From Candidatus Ruthia sp. Cpac_8_S14 (lineage in GTDB: Bacteria > Pseudomonadota > Gammaproteobacteria > PS1 > Pseudothioglobaceae), in the NCBI GenBank assembly GCA_021730205.1, contig CP072533.1, positions 959,380 to 1,023,379 on the forward strand: a stretch of DNA of 64,000 nt, read 5' to 3'. The stretch's first letter is position 1. Each line of letters starts with the position of its first letter. Shown here piece by piece: positions 45,914 through 55,498 of this stretch. Position numbers and translations under genes: made by a program. The notes under the pieces were generated by a model. The model was not told where the DNA came from, did no database searches, and worked only from the letters and a program-made list of their open reading frames with translations.

Positions 45914-47683
45914 ATCAACGGTTGTTACCTTTAACGCTATCTTTTCATCTAGCTTAGGCAAAATTTTAAACTTAATTTGCGTCATCATACCCAATTCAAG
46001 AATCATAAACAACACTTTATCACCACGTGTGTCCACCACAATACCTTCACCTTGCCATGATGGATTATCAAGCAGATAGACGCATTTATAATGGTCATTA
46101 CTAGAACGCATCGTTCTACCAACACTGGATATGTTGACATTATGAATGCCGATAATATTTTTAACATCTTCCTTGTTTAGTGTATCTTCACCTTTAATAA
46201 AACGGCTGAGTTGCTGATGTGCAAGCAAATCAAGATACCTTCTAAGTGGACTAGTAATACGTAAATACGCTTTAAGCCCTAGTCCAAAATGTGGAAAATG
46301 CTTGATGGATGTGGCTGAACGTTTAAAAAACTTTGTAGCTTTAAATGACTCAGATAAAGACAATGTATCTTTATTATCCAGTGTTTCTCGTGGAAACTCC
46401 CCTTCATCTTGAATTACATAAGGCATAACAATGTCATTATCAACAGAAAATTGTGCAACAACACGACCCGCCATTACCATCATTTCAGCCACCAATTCAC
46501 GACTTTGACTTGAGCTTTGTGGCGTAATTGACACTTGACCTTGCTTAAATCTAACATCAACATTGGGTAAATTTAAACTGATTGCACCACAATCATCTCT
46601 ATATTGTTTATGCGCCTTTGTAATGCCTTGTAATTTAAATAAATGTTCATTAGACATTAACATCCCATCTGCATCATCATAGCTGATATTAGTCACTTTG
46701 ATCAAACTATGAACCACTTCAATATTATCAATCTCACCTGACTCTAAAGTAAACCCTATCGATAAAGCACTTGATGTTCCAGCCAACCCCAATGCGCACA
46801 TTTTTGTTGCAGAAACAGGCAACATGTGAATAATCTGTTCAGGCAAATATAAATTAGAAGCACGCCCTTGTGCGTAAGCATCCAACTCAGAGCCGGCAGT
46901 AGCAATTAAAGATACATCAGCAACATGAACCCAAATCTTATCACCATCAATACTGATTGCATCATCAGCATCGTTTGAATCAGCATTGTCTATTGCATAA
47001 CTGGATAAATGCGTTAAATCAACGCGCTCAACTTGTGCCATGCTAACATCAATTTGTTCATCCTTAGAAATGTCATGACGCGCTGGATAGGGATTAAAGC
47101 TTGGCTTGAAATAGTCAAGTCTTAATAACAATTTATGAGCAGACTCGGGTGTATTTTCTATACCAATACTGGCCAAAATCTTAGCGTGCTTAGATTGATT
47201 TAATGCAACTTTTTCAATCTCTTCAATATAGGGAAAATCTTGTTCATCAAAGATATTATTGGCAAGATTATCCACACAGTGTTTAAGATTTTCAGCCTCA
47301 AGAATTTGGGCATCACGCTTAGTTTGGATGCTTTCAACTTGAGCAGTTGGGCGTATAAAAACCTTGTCTTTTTGCCAATAAAGATACAAACCATCTTCAA
47401 TTAAAATACGGCTACACCAAGCGTTTTTGGCACTATATTCGTCAAACAACCATTGCGTTATTTCTTCTAATGTTAGTGTCTCTTCTTGTAAATCTTCAAG
47501 AACAGCAATATCTGCATGTGCACAAGCATCATCTACCTGAACAAATTCAGGGTGAATAAAACGGAAATCTTTTTCCCGTACCGAGCGCGAAGAACCATCA
47601 GCAAACTCTAATGCAAATTTATGCATCGTTTGCCTAACAATACGCGCAGGTTTGCCCTTGTAGGCAACTAAAGCATTAATCAA
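45878..47683 (-). CDS. RNase II/RNase R-family exoribonuclease
   Basis: 601 residues. The RNB catalytic centre appears as AIDNADSNDADDAISIDG near residue 235, with the aspartates that hold magnesium, and ITSPLRRYLDLLAHQQLSRF near residue 475. The protein is shorter than RNase R and lacks a clear basic S1 tail, and its first 200 residues are not typical cold-shock domains. It may be a single RNase II-like enzyme doing the 3'-5' decay work. It starts nine bases after gcvH on the same strand, and converges with lpxH. Confidence 0.85.
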   Translation of the reverse strand: MINALVAYKGKPARIVRQTMHKFALEFADGSSRSVREKDFRFIHPEFVQVDDACAHADIAVLEDLQEETLTLEEITQWLFDEYSAKNAWCSRILIEDGLYLYWQKDKVFIRPTAQVESIQTKRDAQILEAENLKHCVDNLANNIFDEQDFPYIEEIEKVALNQSKHAKILASIGIENTPESAHKLLLRLDYFKPSFNPYPARHDISKDEQIDVSMAQVERVDLTHLSSYAIDNADSNDADDAISIDGDKIWVHVADVSLIATAGSELDAYAQGRASNLYLPEQIIHMLPVSATKMCALGLAGTSSALSIGFTLESGEIDNIEVVHSLIKVTNISYDDADGMLMSNEHLFKLQGITKAHKQYRDDCGAISLNLPNVDVRFKQGQVSITPQSSSQSRELVAEMMVMAGRVVAQFSVDNDIVMPYVIQDEGEFPRETLDNKDTLSLSESFKATKFFKRSATSIKHFPHFGLGLKAYLRITSPLRRYLDLLAHQQLSRFIKGEDTLNKEDVKNIIGIHNVNISSVGRTMRSSNDHYKCVYLLDNPSWQGEGIVVDTRGDKVLFMILELGMMTQIKFKILPKLDEKIALKVTTVDLVDCRANFKAI

Positions 47684-47691
47684 TTTAAATT

Positions 47692-48066
47692 TTAGTCTAG
47701 TGTTTGCGCATAAGTAGCAGCATCCATTAAGTCATCAACTGAATGAGACTTAAATTTAACCAACCAGCCATCATCATAACAACTAGAATTAATCAGTTCT
47801 GGTTCGTCATCAAGCGCTTCGTTGGCTTTAATAATTTGCAAATCAGCAGGGGCATGAACGCTACTAGCCACTTTGACAGATTCAACCACACAAAATTCAT
47901 CCTCGATAGAGACTTCATCATCAACGTTGGATAATTCTACAAATACCATATCACCTAATAATGCTTGTGCATGATCAGTAATGCCCATGGTATAAGTACC
48001 GTCGCCATGATCTAAAATCCACTCGTGGGTTTGTGTGTATTGTCTATCCTCTCTTATTTCGCTCAT
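47692..48066 (-). CDS. gcvH: Glycine cleavage system H protein
   Basis: 124 residues. GcvH shuttles the aminomethyl group on a lipoyl arm. The lipoylated lysine is Lys65 in [14 protein letters not shown]. The hybrid barrel fold regions [20 protein letters not shown] and [12 protein letters not shown] are typical. It follows gcvT by 42 bases in the usual gcvT-gcvH order. gcvP is not in the window. Confidence 0.97.
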   Translation of the reverse strand: MSEIREDRQYTQTHEWILDHGDGTYTMGITDHAQALLGDMVFVELSNVDDEVSIEDEFCVVESVKVASSVHAPADLQIIKANEALDDEPELINSSCYDDGWLVKFKSHSVDDLMDAATYAQTLD

Positions 48067-48108
48067 GTTGTTCTCCTAAATTTTCTCAAGCAGGACTTGC
48101 CTACTTAT

Positions 48109-49185
48109 TTAAACCAATACTTTGCCATTACGCACGAATGGTGGTTTGACTATTTTAGCGCAAACTTGCTTTTTTCGTATCTCAATTTCACACTTGCCAG
48201 TACTACCCCTAGGTACACTTGCCAGTGCAATTGCCTTACCCATAGTGGGTGAAAATATGCCTGAAGTAATTTCACCTTCACTCAGGCTAGTGATTACTTT
48301 TTGATGGTCACGAATTACACCCTTGCCTTCTAAAACTAGCCCAACAATAGTCCTTTCAACGCCTTTTTCTTTTAATGCTTCTAATGCATCACGACCTATA
48401 AACGCACGATTTTCATTGACCAGATCAACCGTCCAAGTGAGTGCCGCTTCAAGTGGTGAAACCTCATCACTCATCTCTGAACCATATAAACTCATACCTG
48501 CTTCTAGGCGCAAAGTGTCACGCGCACCCAAACCACAAGGCTTAACGCCAGCCTCGAGCAACATTTGCCAAGTAAATTTTACCGAACTTGAAGGCAGCAT
48601 AATCTCAAACCCATCTTCGCCTGTATAGCCTGTACGTGCAATAAATAACCCGCCTAAACTAGCCGCATTAAATGGCTTTAACTCACCACAAACCTCTTCA
48701 AGGCCTGGCATGGCTGTAAATACTTTTGCTCTTGCATTTGGACCCTGTACAGCAATCATTGCTAAATCAGACATCCGCTCAACCGATACATCAAAACCAT
48801 TTGCTTGGACGTTAATCCAGACCATGTCCTTTTCAGTAGTGCCCGCATTAATTACCATGCGATAATATTCGTCATTCTGGTAATAAACAATCAAATCATC
48901 CACCACCCCACCTGACTTATTTAGCATACAACTATATAACGCCTTACCTTGTGTTTTTAGCTTATCAACATCATTAGCAATCAAAACTTGCAAAAATGCT
49001 TTTGCTTCAGCACCTTTAAAATCAACTACACTCATGTGCGAAACATCAAACATACCTGCATCACGACGCACTTGATGATGCTCCTCAATTTGTGAGCCAT
49101 AATTAAGCGGCATTTCCCAACCTACAAAATCAACCATCTTTCCTTGCGACTCTATGTGCATTTGATACAAAGGCGTTTGTTTCAT
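48109..49185 (-). CDS. gcvT: Aminomethyltransferase (glycine cleavage T protein)
   Basis: 358 residues. GcvT moves a methylene group from the H-protein arm to tetrahydrofolate and releases ammonia. The family start [20 protein letters not shown], the folate-binding [14 protein letters not shown] and the [15 protein letters not shown] block are clear. The start codon shares its first base with the yciB stop (ATG at 49185), so these genes are coupled. Confidence 0.96.
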   Translation of the reverse strand: MKQTPLYQMHIESQGKMVDFVGWEMPLNYGSQIEEHHQVRRDAGMFDVSHMSVVDFKGAEAKAFLQVLIANDVDKLKTQGKALYSCMLNKSGGVVDDLIVYYQNDEYYRMVINAGTTEKDMVWINVQANGFDVSVERMSDLAMIAVQGPNARAKVFTAMPGLEEVCGELKPFNAASLGGLFIARTGYTGEDGFEIMLPSSSVKFTWQMLLEAGVKPCGLGARDTLRLEAGMSLYGSEMSDEVSPLEAALTWTVDLVNENRAFIGRDALEALKEKGVERTIVGLVLEGKGVIRDHQKVITSLSEGEITSGIFSPTMGKAIALASVPRGSTGKCEIEIRKKQVCAKIVKPPFVRNGKVLV

Positions 49186-49838
49186 TATTTTTTATCCTCT
49201 TTAATGTATTTCTTAATAAAAATTATCGTGATAACAATCAATATAAATGTTAGCCCCATGATACCAAATAGCTTGAAATTAACCCAAGACTCCTCAGTCT
49301 GCTGGGCAATAATACAAAGTTGCTCCATTGTTGTATTTGCACAATCTAGCCCTGTCAGTTCAATTTTAGAATCAAGTTCAGTAGCAGTAAATAATTCCTT
49401 TCTAGCACTCAAAGCAAGATTAACATAATAAGCATTAACAATAGCAATGCCCGTAAAACCAAGCCCCCACAACCAACTAAGTTGATGCCACACATTCTCT
49501 GGCAATTCTAATTCTTTACCCAACATCCTTTGCAATAAAGTTTTCTTGCCAATCCACATACTCAACACTAGCGTAAAAGCAAACACCACATACAACACAC
49601 TAACCTTCCACATTAAAAATGCAGGATTTCTAAGGGCAAGTGTTACACCACCTAAAATCACCAATAAACCAAATGTTATTAAATGGATGTTTTCAAACTT
49701 GCCTATTCGGTAACGTGCAGTCATCATCTGCAAAAAAGTTGCACCAATCATGGCATAAATTGCCATGTATAAACCCATCGTCTTATAAATAACAAAAAAT
49801 AGGAAAATAGGAAAAAAATCAAGTAAAAATTTCATCAC
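49185..49838 (-). CDS. yciB: YciB/IspZ-family inner-membrane protein
   Basis: 217 residues, longer than the usual 180. It starts [20 protein letters not shown], with about five membrane helices and the conserved [12 protein letters not shown] block. An extra loop of about 40 residues around [16 protein letters not shown] separates the last two helices and holds three cysteines. YciB acts in septation and envelope integrity. The extra loop seems specific to this lineage. It starts just after the small PP0621-like gene and runs into gcvT. Confidence 0.9.
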   Translation of the reverse strand: MMKFLLDFFPIFLFFVIYKTMGLYMAIYAMIGATFLQMMTARYRIGKFENIHLITFGLLVILGGVTLALRNPAFLMWKVSVLYVVFAFTLVLSMWIGKKTLLQRMLGKELELPENVWHQLSWLWGLGFTGIAIVNAYYVNLALSARKELFTATELDSKIELTGLDCANTTMEQLCIIAQQTEESWVNFKLFGIMGLTFILIVITIIFIKKYIKEDKK

Positions 49839-50048
49839 TTACTCCAAATGCTCTTTTGAGCAATACACCTTATTATTTTGAATGATTGCCTCATTTTCAG
49901 GAAAATGAACCTTACAAACACTACAAGCGAGCATTTTATTAATCGATGATTTTTGGTCAAGACGATCAGCTGGTTTTTTAAATTTTTTTAAAAGCCAAAA
50001 GCCCGTCCACACAAGTAAAACAATAATAATTAACTTAACAACCCCCAT
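49839..50048 (-). CDS. Small membrane-anchored zinc-ribbon-like protein (PP0621-like)
   Basis: About 69 residues from the ATG at 50048 (MGVVKLIIIVLLVWTGFWLL). The longer frame opening at 50084 adds twelve residues without support. One N-terminal membrane helix is followed by a basic linker and a small domain with CSVCKVHFPENEA and VYCSKEH, giving three to four cysteines and histidines that could bind zinc. This matches the PP0621 family of unknown function, often found near yciB or tRNA modification genes. Confidence 0.75.
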   Translation of the reverse strand: MGVVKLIIIVLLVWTGFWLLKKFKKPADRLDQKSSINKMLACSVCKVHFPENEAIIQNNKVYCSKEHLE

Positions 50049-50133
50049 ACAATCCAATCCTGACAAAAAGTGAAATTTTACCAATGCTTAGTATATAATT
50101 GCCTATTTTTATATATCGATAATTCACAAAACT

Positions 50134-50215
50134 GCCCGGGTGGTGAAATTGGTAGACACACAGGACTTAAAATCCTGCGGCTTCGGCTGTGCCGGTTCGA
50201 TTCCGGCCCCGGGCA
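50134..50215 (+). tRNA. tRNA-Leu (anticodon UAA)
   Basis: An 82-base cloverleaf. The acceptor stem GCCCGGG pairs with CCCGGGC, and the anticodon stem CAGGA/TCCTG holds the loop CTTAAAA, giving anticodon TAA. A long variable arm (CGGCTTCGGCTGTG) is typical of tRNA-Leu. The T arm contains GGTTCGATTCC. The discriminator base is A. The CCA end is not encoded (CTA follows), so it must be added by nucleotidyltransferase. It stands as a single tRNA between divergent genes. Confidence 0.95.
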
Positions 50216-50434
50216 CTATCCTTAAATTCGTCTCTTATTGCAATTTGAAATAATTACACAACTGCCTTTCAATATATTTGAATAGTGTTTTTACTAAAAA
50301 ATATTCAACCCCACTTACTGGTCAGATTAACCATATAATTAGAATTTCATAAACCTCGGTATTTATCAAATCCGCCTTATAACCCATCAAAGATTTCGTA
50401 TAATTAATGTATTTTCTAACTTAGGCACTTTATC

Positions 50435-50842
50435 ATGCAAAAACATATTATTTCAACTAGTAAAGCCCCTAAAGCAATTGGCACTTATTCTCAAGCGGTG
50501 TGCATTACTGGTGGCTCTAGCGTTTATTTATCCGGCCAAATCCCCCTAATACCAAAAACAATGGAAATAATCAATGGCGGTATTGACGAACAAATTAATC
50601 AAGTTTTTAAAAATCTAGCGGCTGTTTGTCAAAAATCTAATGGCAACTTAAAAGATGTTGTTAAGCTTAATATCTATCTCACTAACCTTAACAATTTCCC
50701 AAAAGTTAATGAAGTTATGTCCACCTATTTTGATGAGCCCTATCCTGCACGTGCAGTAGTTGGTGTTAGTGAACTGCCCAAAGGCTCAATGGTAGAAATG
50801 GATGGAATTATGATAATAGAACCCTGTGATTATACCTACTAA
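50435..50842 (+). CDS. ridA: RidA-family enamine/imine deaminase
   Basis: 135 residues. RidA removes reactive 2-aminoacrylate from PLP enzymes. The conserved AIGTYSQAV start and the carboxylate-binding arginine in PYPARAVVGVSELPKGSMVE are present. The 219 bases between the tRNA and this gene hold no recognised feature beyond AT-rich DNA. The gene is the first of a plus-strand run up to the histidine phosphatase. Confidence 0.93.
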   Translation: MQKHIISTSKAPKAIGTYSQAVCITGGSSVYLSGQIPLIPKTMEIINGGIDEQINQVFKNLAAVCQKSNGNLKDVVKLNIYLTNLNNFPKVNEVMSTYFDEPYPARAVVGVSELPKGSMVEMDGIMIIEPCDYTY

Positions 50843-50896
50843 ATGTAGCATAAGATGCAATCTTAATGGTTTGTTTAAATAAAACTTCGCCCATCT

Positions 50897-52963
50897 ATGT
50901 ATCAATTGTCTGACTCAGTCATTGCATTAAATGGCCTAGGTCCAAAAGCACAACAAAAACTAAATGCCATTGGTATTTTTAATTTGGAACATTTATTGTT
51001 TCACCTGCCAATACGTTATCAAGATAAAACCAAACTAATTAAGCTAAATCAAGCTCGAGTGGGCGATGAAGTGTTAGTTCAACTGAATATCGAGCGTATC
51101 GAAGAAACATCAACCCGTCAACGACAATTATTATGCTACTTGTCTGATTCTAATCATCAAAATTTATTGCTTCGATTTTTTCATTTTAATCAATACCAGA
51201 AACAAAACTTTATTCGTGGCGATGTTGTTCAATGTTTTGGTGAGGTAAAAATTAGCAGAAATGGCTTAGAAATGCATCATCCTGAATATCGATTAATTTC
51301 CAAAGGTCAGGATAATTTACTAGAAAAAACACTCAGCCCCATCTATCCATTAACTGCCAATATTCACCAAGCACAAATGAAAAAATGGATTGATGTTGCA
51401 CTAGAAGCTTTGCAACAATCAGACTTGTCTGATAATTTTAAAAACCTAGCAAACAATTCTATGTCTGCCCTTAAACAGGCCTTGAATACGCTACATCATC
51501 CTAAAGTTGATGATAATATTGAACAAATCTCTAATTTTAAACACCCTTCACAGCAACGCCTGATTATTGAAGAATTATGTGCACAACGACTTAGTTTGCT
51601 CCAACTCAAAGATAAACGTAAATCTAAAAAATCCAATACATTTAAAATTAAAAGCACCTTAACCAAAAAAGTATTAAATATCTTAGGATTTCAACTAACA
51701 AAGGCACAACAGCGTAGTATTGATGACATTAATTCAGACCTTGCATCGAATCATCCAATGCTTAGACTATTACAAGGCGACGTAGGTTCAGGAAAGACCA
51801 TTGTGGCTGTATTTGCTTGTTTGCAAGCAATCGAAAATGGCTTTCAAGCAACCATTATGGCACCCACTGAAATACTCGCTGCACAGCATTTACAAGAATT
51901 CTCAAATTATCTAATCCCTTTAGGCGTTGACATTGCGTTTTTAACTGGCTCACAAAGCGCAACACAAAAAGCCAAACAACTTGGAAAAATCAACTCAGGC
52001 AAGGCTCAAATTATTATTGGCACCCATGCATTATTTCAAACCCAAGTTGTTTTTGATAAATTGGGTTTGGTGATTATTGATGAACAGCACAAATTCGGCG
52101 TACATCAGCGTTTATCTCTTGTGCAAAAAGCACATAACACCCCTCATCAACTAGTCATGACTGCCACCCCTATTCCAAGATCATTAACCATGAGTGCCTA
52201 CGCAGATTTAGATTGTTCAGTGATTGATGAATTACTCCCTGATAGAAAACCTACTAAAACCATTGCACTTGGCAATGATAAAAAAGACAAAGTGATTGAA
52301 AAAATCAAACAAGTTTGTAGTACTGGCAATCAAGTGTATTGGGTATGTACACTGATTAAAGAATCTGAAGCACTCCGTGCTGAATCTGTCACCAATACCT
52401 ATCATTATCTACAAGAAAATTTAGAAGAATTAACCGTGGTATTGATTCATGGAAAGATACACAAAGACGAGAAATCTGTCATTATGGCGCAATTTTTCAA
52501 AGGTGAGATTGATGTTTTAGTTGCCACCACAGTCATTGAAGTAGGTGTTAATGTCACCAATGCATCACTCATGGTCATTGAAAATTCTGAAAGACTAGGA
52601 CTTGCACAATTACACCAATTACGTGGCCGTGTAGGGCGAGGTATTGATGCTAGTATATGTATTTTAATGTATCAAGCACCACTCAGTCACAGTGCATTTA
52701 CACGACTTGATACCTTAAGGCAAACAAATGACGGCTTTAAAATTGCACAAAAAGACTTAGAACTTCGTGGCCCTGGCGAGATTTTAGGCACACAGCAAAC
52801 GGGCATCACCAATATGAAAATTGCCAATATTGTGCGTGATAAGTATTTACTCAAACAAGCACACTTCTACTCAGAGCAATTTTTAAAATTAGGCAAAGAC
52901 AAGCAACAACCACTTATTACTCGTTGGATTGCTGATGATAAGAGCCAATATGGTAATACTTAA
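50897..52963 (+). CDS. recG: ATP-dependent DNA helicase RecG
   Basis: 688 residues. RecG remodels stalled forks and branched DNA. The N-terminal wedge domain (start YQLSDSVIALNGLGPKAQQK) is followed by motif I GDVGSGKT, motif II as DEQH, and motif VI in QLHQLRGRVGRG. The C-terminal TRG-like end DLELRGPGEILGTQQTG is complete. Its retention matters in a genome where other recombination genes may be lost, although that cannot be judged from here. Confidence 0.97.
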   Translation: MYQLSDSVIALNGLGPKAQQKLNAIGIFNLEHLLFHLPIRYQDKTKLIKLNQARVGDEVLVQLNIERIEETSTRQRQLLCYLSDSNHQNLLLRFFHFNQYQKQNFIRGDVVQCFGEVKISRNGLEMHHPEYRLISKGQDNLLEKTLSPIYPLTANIHQAQMKKWIDVALEALQQSDLSDNFKNLANNSMSALKQALNTLHHPKVDDNIEQISNFKHPSQQRLIIEELCAQRLSLLQLKDKRKSKKSNTFKIKSTLTKKVLNILGFQLTKAQQRSIDDINSDLASNHPMLRLLQGDVGSGKTIVAVFACLQAIENGFQATIMAPTEILAAQHLQEFSNYLIPLGVDIAFLTGSQSATQKAKQLGKINSGKAQIIIGTHALFQTQVVFDKLGLVIIDEQHKFGVHQRLSLVQKAHNTPHQLVMTATPIPRSLTMSAYADLDCSVIDELLPDRKPTKTIALGNDKKDKVIEKIKQVCSTGNQVYWVCTLIKESEALRAESVTNTYHYLQENLEELTVVLIHGKIHKDEKSVIMAQFFKGEIDVLVATTVIEVGVNVTNASLMVIENSERLGLAQLHQLRGRVGRGIDASICILMYQAPLSHSAFTRLDTLRQTNDGFKIAQKDLELRGPGEILGTQQTGITNMKIANIVRDKYLLKQAHFYSEQFLKLGKDKQQPLITRWIADDKSQYGNT

Positions 52964-52994
52964 AAGCATTTGATTGACGTAAAATAACCCAACT

Positions 52995-53468
52995 ATGATT
53001 AACACAAAAAACTTAATATGGACAAATTTAAATCAAGTGAGCAATATACCTGATCAAGTTCTTACTTGGCTTGATGACCATCAATCCTTAACCGCTAAAT
53101 TAAAGCAAAAATTTAATCGTTTTTCAATCAATGTTCTATCACAAGCAGAATCTCTTGTACATACTAATGAAACAGAATTGCTTGGTTGGCAAGCTCAATC
53201 TATTGTTCGTGAAGTAGAACTCTTAGGAAATGGTCAAGTTGTTGTATTTGCCAGATCAGTCATTCCTATCACTAACGACACACAAAACTTATTAAAAATT
53301 GGCAGTAAGCCTCTAGGTGAGATGTTGTTTAATGGTAAAAATATTAAGCGTAGTCAACTACAAATCACCCACACACATAGCGCTTGGGGTAGGCGGTCTA
53401 TTTTTACCATTGGCTCAACTCAAGTACTGGTAAGTGAATTTTTTATAAAAAATTTATATGCCTTATAA
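52995..53468 (+). CDS. ubiC: Chorismate pyruvate-lyase
   Basis: 157 residues of the UbiC family, which yields 4-hydroxybenzoate for ubiquinone. The conserved REVELLGNGQVVVFARSVIP block with the product-binding arginine is clear, and the C-terminus has GSTQVLVSEFF. It begins 31 bases after recG. Ubiquinone is the likely electron acceptor linking DsrM activity to respiration. Confidence 0.88.
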   Translation: MINTKNLIWTNLNQVSNIPDQVLTWLDDHQSLTAKLKQKFNRFSINVLSQAESLVHTNETELLGWQAQSIVREVELLGNGQVVVFARSVIPITNDTQNLLKIGSKPLGEMLFNGKNIKRSQLQITHTHSAWGRRSIFTIGSTQVLVSEFFIKNLYAL

Positions 53469-53504
53469 ATCTTATAAAAATAAGCAAATTAGTCAACCCA
53501 ACTA

Positions 53505-54218
53505 ATGCGCGATAATATCTTCACTAAAGAAAATGACTTAGTTGGTTTCACTTTTGATGCACAAGTGGCCGATGTATTTGATGACATGGTTAAACGCTCA
53601 GTACCAGGCTATCAATCCATGATTGAGATGATTAGTTTAAGTATTAAGACTTATGGTCAGAACAATACTAATTATTATGATCTTGGCGCTTCAACAGGTG
53701 CTACTTCCATTGCGTTAGGCATCAATAACCCACACTCAAATAATCAAATTATTGCCCTTGATAATTCACCAGACATGGTTAAAAAATTTCAGCAAAATTT
53801 AACAGGTAAAATTGATAATATTGACGTGGTTTGTGGCGATATCCTTGATATAAAATTTGAGAATGCATCTATTATTGTGCTTAATCTCACCTTACAGTTT
53901 ATTACACCAAGCAATAGGCAGGCTTTAATTAACAAGATTTACAAGGGTCTAAATACGAATGGCGCGCTTATTGTCTCTGAAAAAATTCATTTTGATAATA
54001 AGAAAAAACAAAAACAGATAACCAAATTACACTTAGATTTTAAACGCGCCAATGGTTATAGCGAACTTGAGATTGCAAATAAACGTCAATCGATTGAAAA
54101 TGTGCTAATAACGGACAGCAAACAAACCCACTTTAAGCGATTTAACACAGCAGGCTTTAAGAACAGTATTTGTCATTTTCAGTGTCTTAACTTTGCTTCC
54201 TTTTTAGCGGTAAAATAA
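53505..54218 (+). CDS. cmoA: Carboxy-SAM synthase CmoA
   Basis: 237 residues. CmoA makes carboxy-S-adenosylmethionine from prephenate and SAM for the wobble base cmo5U34. The start [20 protein letters not shown] and the SAM motif [16 protein letters not shown] match the family, as does [11 protein letters not shown]. cmoB, the partner enzyme, is not adjacent. The gene is short-spaced with ubiC and pabA/trpG in a plus-strand run. Confidence 0.9.
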   Translation: MRDNIFTKENDLVGFTFDAQVADVFDDMVKRSVPGYQSMIEMISLSIKTYGQNNTNYYDLGASTGATSIALGINNPHSNNQIIALDNSPDMVKKFQQNLTGKIDNIDVVCGDILDIKFENASIIVLNLTLQFITPSNRQALINKIYKGLNTNGALIVSEKIHFDNKKKQKQITKLHLDFKRANGYSELEIANKRQSIENVLITDSKQTHFKRFNTAGFKNSICHFQCLNFASFLAVK

Positions 54219-54226
54219 CGCGAACT

Positions 54227-54814
54227 ATGTTACTGATGATTGACAATTACGACTCATTTACCTATAACTTAGTGCAATATTTTGGCGAGTTGGGGCAAGC
54301 TGTTGAAGTGTATCGTAACGATGAAATTACAATAGAAGGCATTGGAAAACTTGCACCTGAATTTTTGGTCATTTCACCAGGTCCTTGTACACCAAACGAG
54401 GCAGGAATTTCAATTGAAGCTATTAAGCATTTTTCTAAGAAAATGCCAATTTTAGGGGTTTGTTTAGGGTTTCAGGCTATGGTTCAGGCTTTTGGTGGGT
54501 ATATTATTGGTGCAAAAAAAATTATGCACGGCAAAGTGTCCAGCATTCATCACACCAACAAAGGTATATTTACAGGCCTTAAAAATCCACTAAATGCAAC
54601 ACGCTATCACTCGTTGGTAGCGCAGCAATCAACTCTACCAAGCTGCTTTGAAATTACCTCATGGACTCAGAACAGTAAAGGGGAGATAGACGAAATCATG
54701 GGCATTAGACACAAAGAACTTGCCATTGAAGGCGTGCAATTTCACCCAGAATCAATTTTGACTGAACAAGGTCATGAAATGTTGGACAATTTTTTAACAG
54801 GGAAAACTTTATAA
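54227..54814 (+). CDS. pabA: Anthranilate/aminodeoxychorismate synthase glutaminase
   Basis: 195 residues. This is the amidotransferase partner of TrpE or PabB. The start [19 protein letters not shown] and the oxyanion loop [11 protein letters not shown] are diagnostic. The nucleophile cysteine is in [16 protein letters not shown], where phenylalanine replaces the usual histidine of CLGHQ. The His-Glu pair is in GVQFHPESI. trpD and trpC do not follow, so it may serve both folate and tryptophan pathways. The TrpG/PabA choice is uncertain. Confidence 0.88.
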   Translation: MLLMIDNYDSFTYNLVQYFGELGQAVEVYRNDEITIEGIGKLAPEFLVISPGPCTPNEAGISIEAIKHFSKKMPILGVCLGFQAMVQAFGGYIIGAKKIMHGKVSSIHHTNKGIFTGLKNPLNATRYHSLVAQQSTLPSCFEITSWTQNSKGEIDEIMGIRHKELAIEGVQFHPESILTEQGHEMLDNFLTGKTL

Positions 54815-54817
54815 ATC

Positions 54818-55237
54818 ATGGAAATACTTGAATTTTTATTTGCTGATGAGCAAATGTTTACAACCGTTACACTCATATTATTAATTGCTTTACTTGTTGG
54901 TAATATTGTTGTTGATAAATTAAAAAAATATGAAGATATTAATACCAATGGAGCAGTCACACTCATGGATAGTAGCGACCTTATCCTATTAGATGTTAGG
55001 GAAGAGAAGGAGAGAAAGGCGGGATATATTGATGATGATATTCACATTCCACTTGCTAGTGTTAAGGGTAAATTGTCCTCATTGGATAAACATAAAAAAA
55101 TACTAGTATATTGTCGTAATGGCTCTCGTTCAGCACATATTGCTGGATTATTAACACGCAATGAGTTTGAGAATGTATATAGTTTAAAAGGTGGTTTTCA
55201 GGCATGGAAAAAAGCCAAACTACCCATTAAAATTTAA
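54818..55237 (+). CDS. Membrane-anchored rhodanese-like protein
   Basis: 139 residues. An N-terminal membrane helix (TTVTLILLIALLVGNIVV, about 15-33) is followed by a single rhodanese domain. The active cysteine sits in VYCRNGSRSAH. The LLDVREEKERKAGYI stretch and the GGFQAWKKAKLP end are typical of YibN-type proteins. It probably carries sulfane sulfur at the inner face of the membrane. It is close to grxC and gpsA, an arrangement shared with the yibN-grxC-secB-gpsA cluster of other gammaproteobacteria, here without secB. Confidence 0.88.
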   Translation: MEILEFLFADEQMFTTVTLILLIALLVGNIVVDKLKKYEDINTNGAVTLMDSSDLILLDVREEKERKAGYIDDDIHIPLASVKGKLSSLDKHKKILVYCRNGSRSAHIAGLLTRNEFENVYSLKGGFQAWKKAKLPIKI

Positions 55238-55243
55238 TTAATT

Positions 55244-55498
55244 ATGAAAAATATATTTATTTATTGTTCAGATTCTTGTCCTTTTTGCCAAAGAGTTTAT
55301 CAATTGCTTGAAAAAAGAAGCATTCCTTTCAAAAAATACCACGTTAAAAGCCAAAACGATTGGAATGAAGTCAAGGAAAAGACAGGTAGAGAAACCGTAC
55401 CACAAGTATTTATTAATGGCTTTCATATAGGTGGATTTGATGATTTATCAGCTGCGGATCAATCTGGGAAGTTAGATGAAATTCTAAATCAGCCATGA
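55244..55498 (+). CDS. grxC: Glutaredoxin 3-type
   Basis: 84 residues. The dithiol active site is CPFC (residues 12-15) after the IFIYCSDS strand. The TVPQVFINGFHIGGFDDL stretch is the glutathione-binding part. It reduces disulfides with glutathione. It overlaps gpsA by four bases (ATGA). Confidence 0.95.
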   Translation: MKNIFIYCSDSCPFCQRVYQLLEKRSIPFKKYHVKSQNDWNEVKEKTGRETVPQVFINGFHIGGFDDLSAADQSGKLDEILNQP

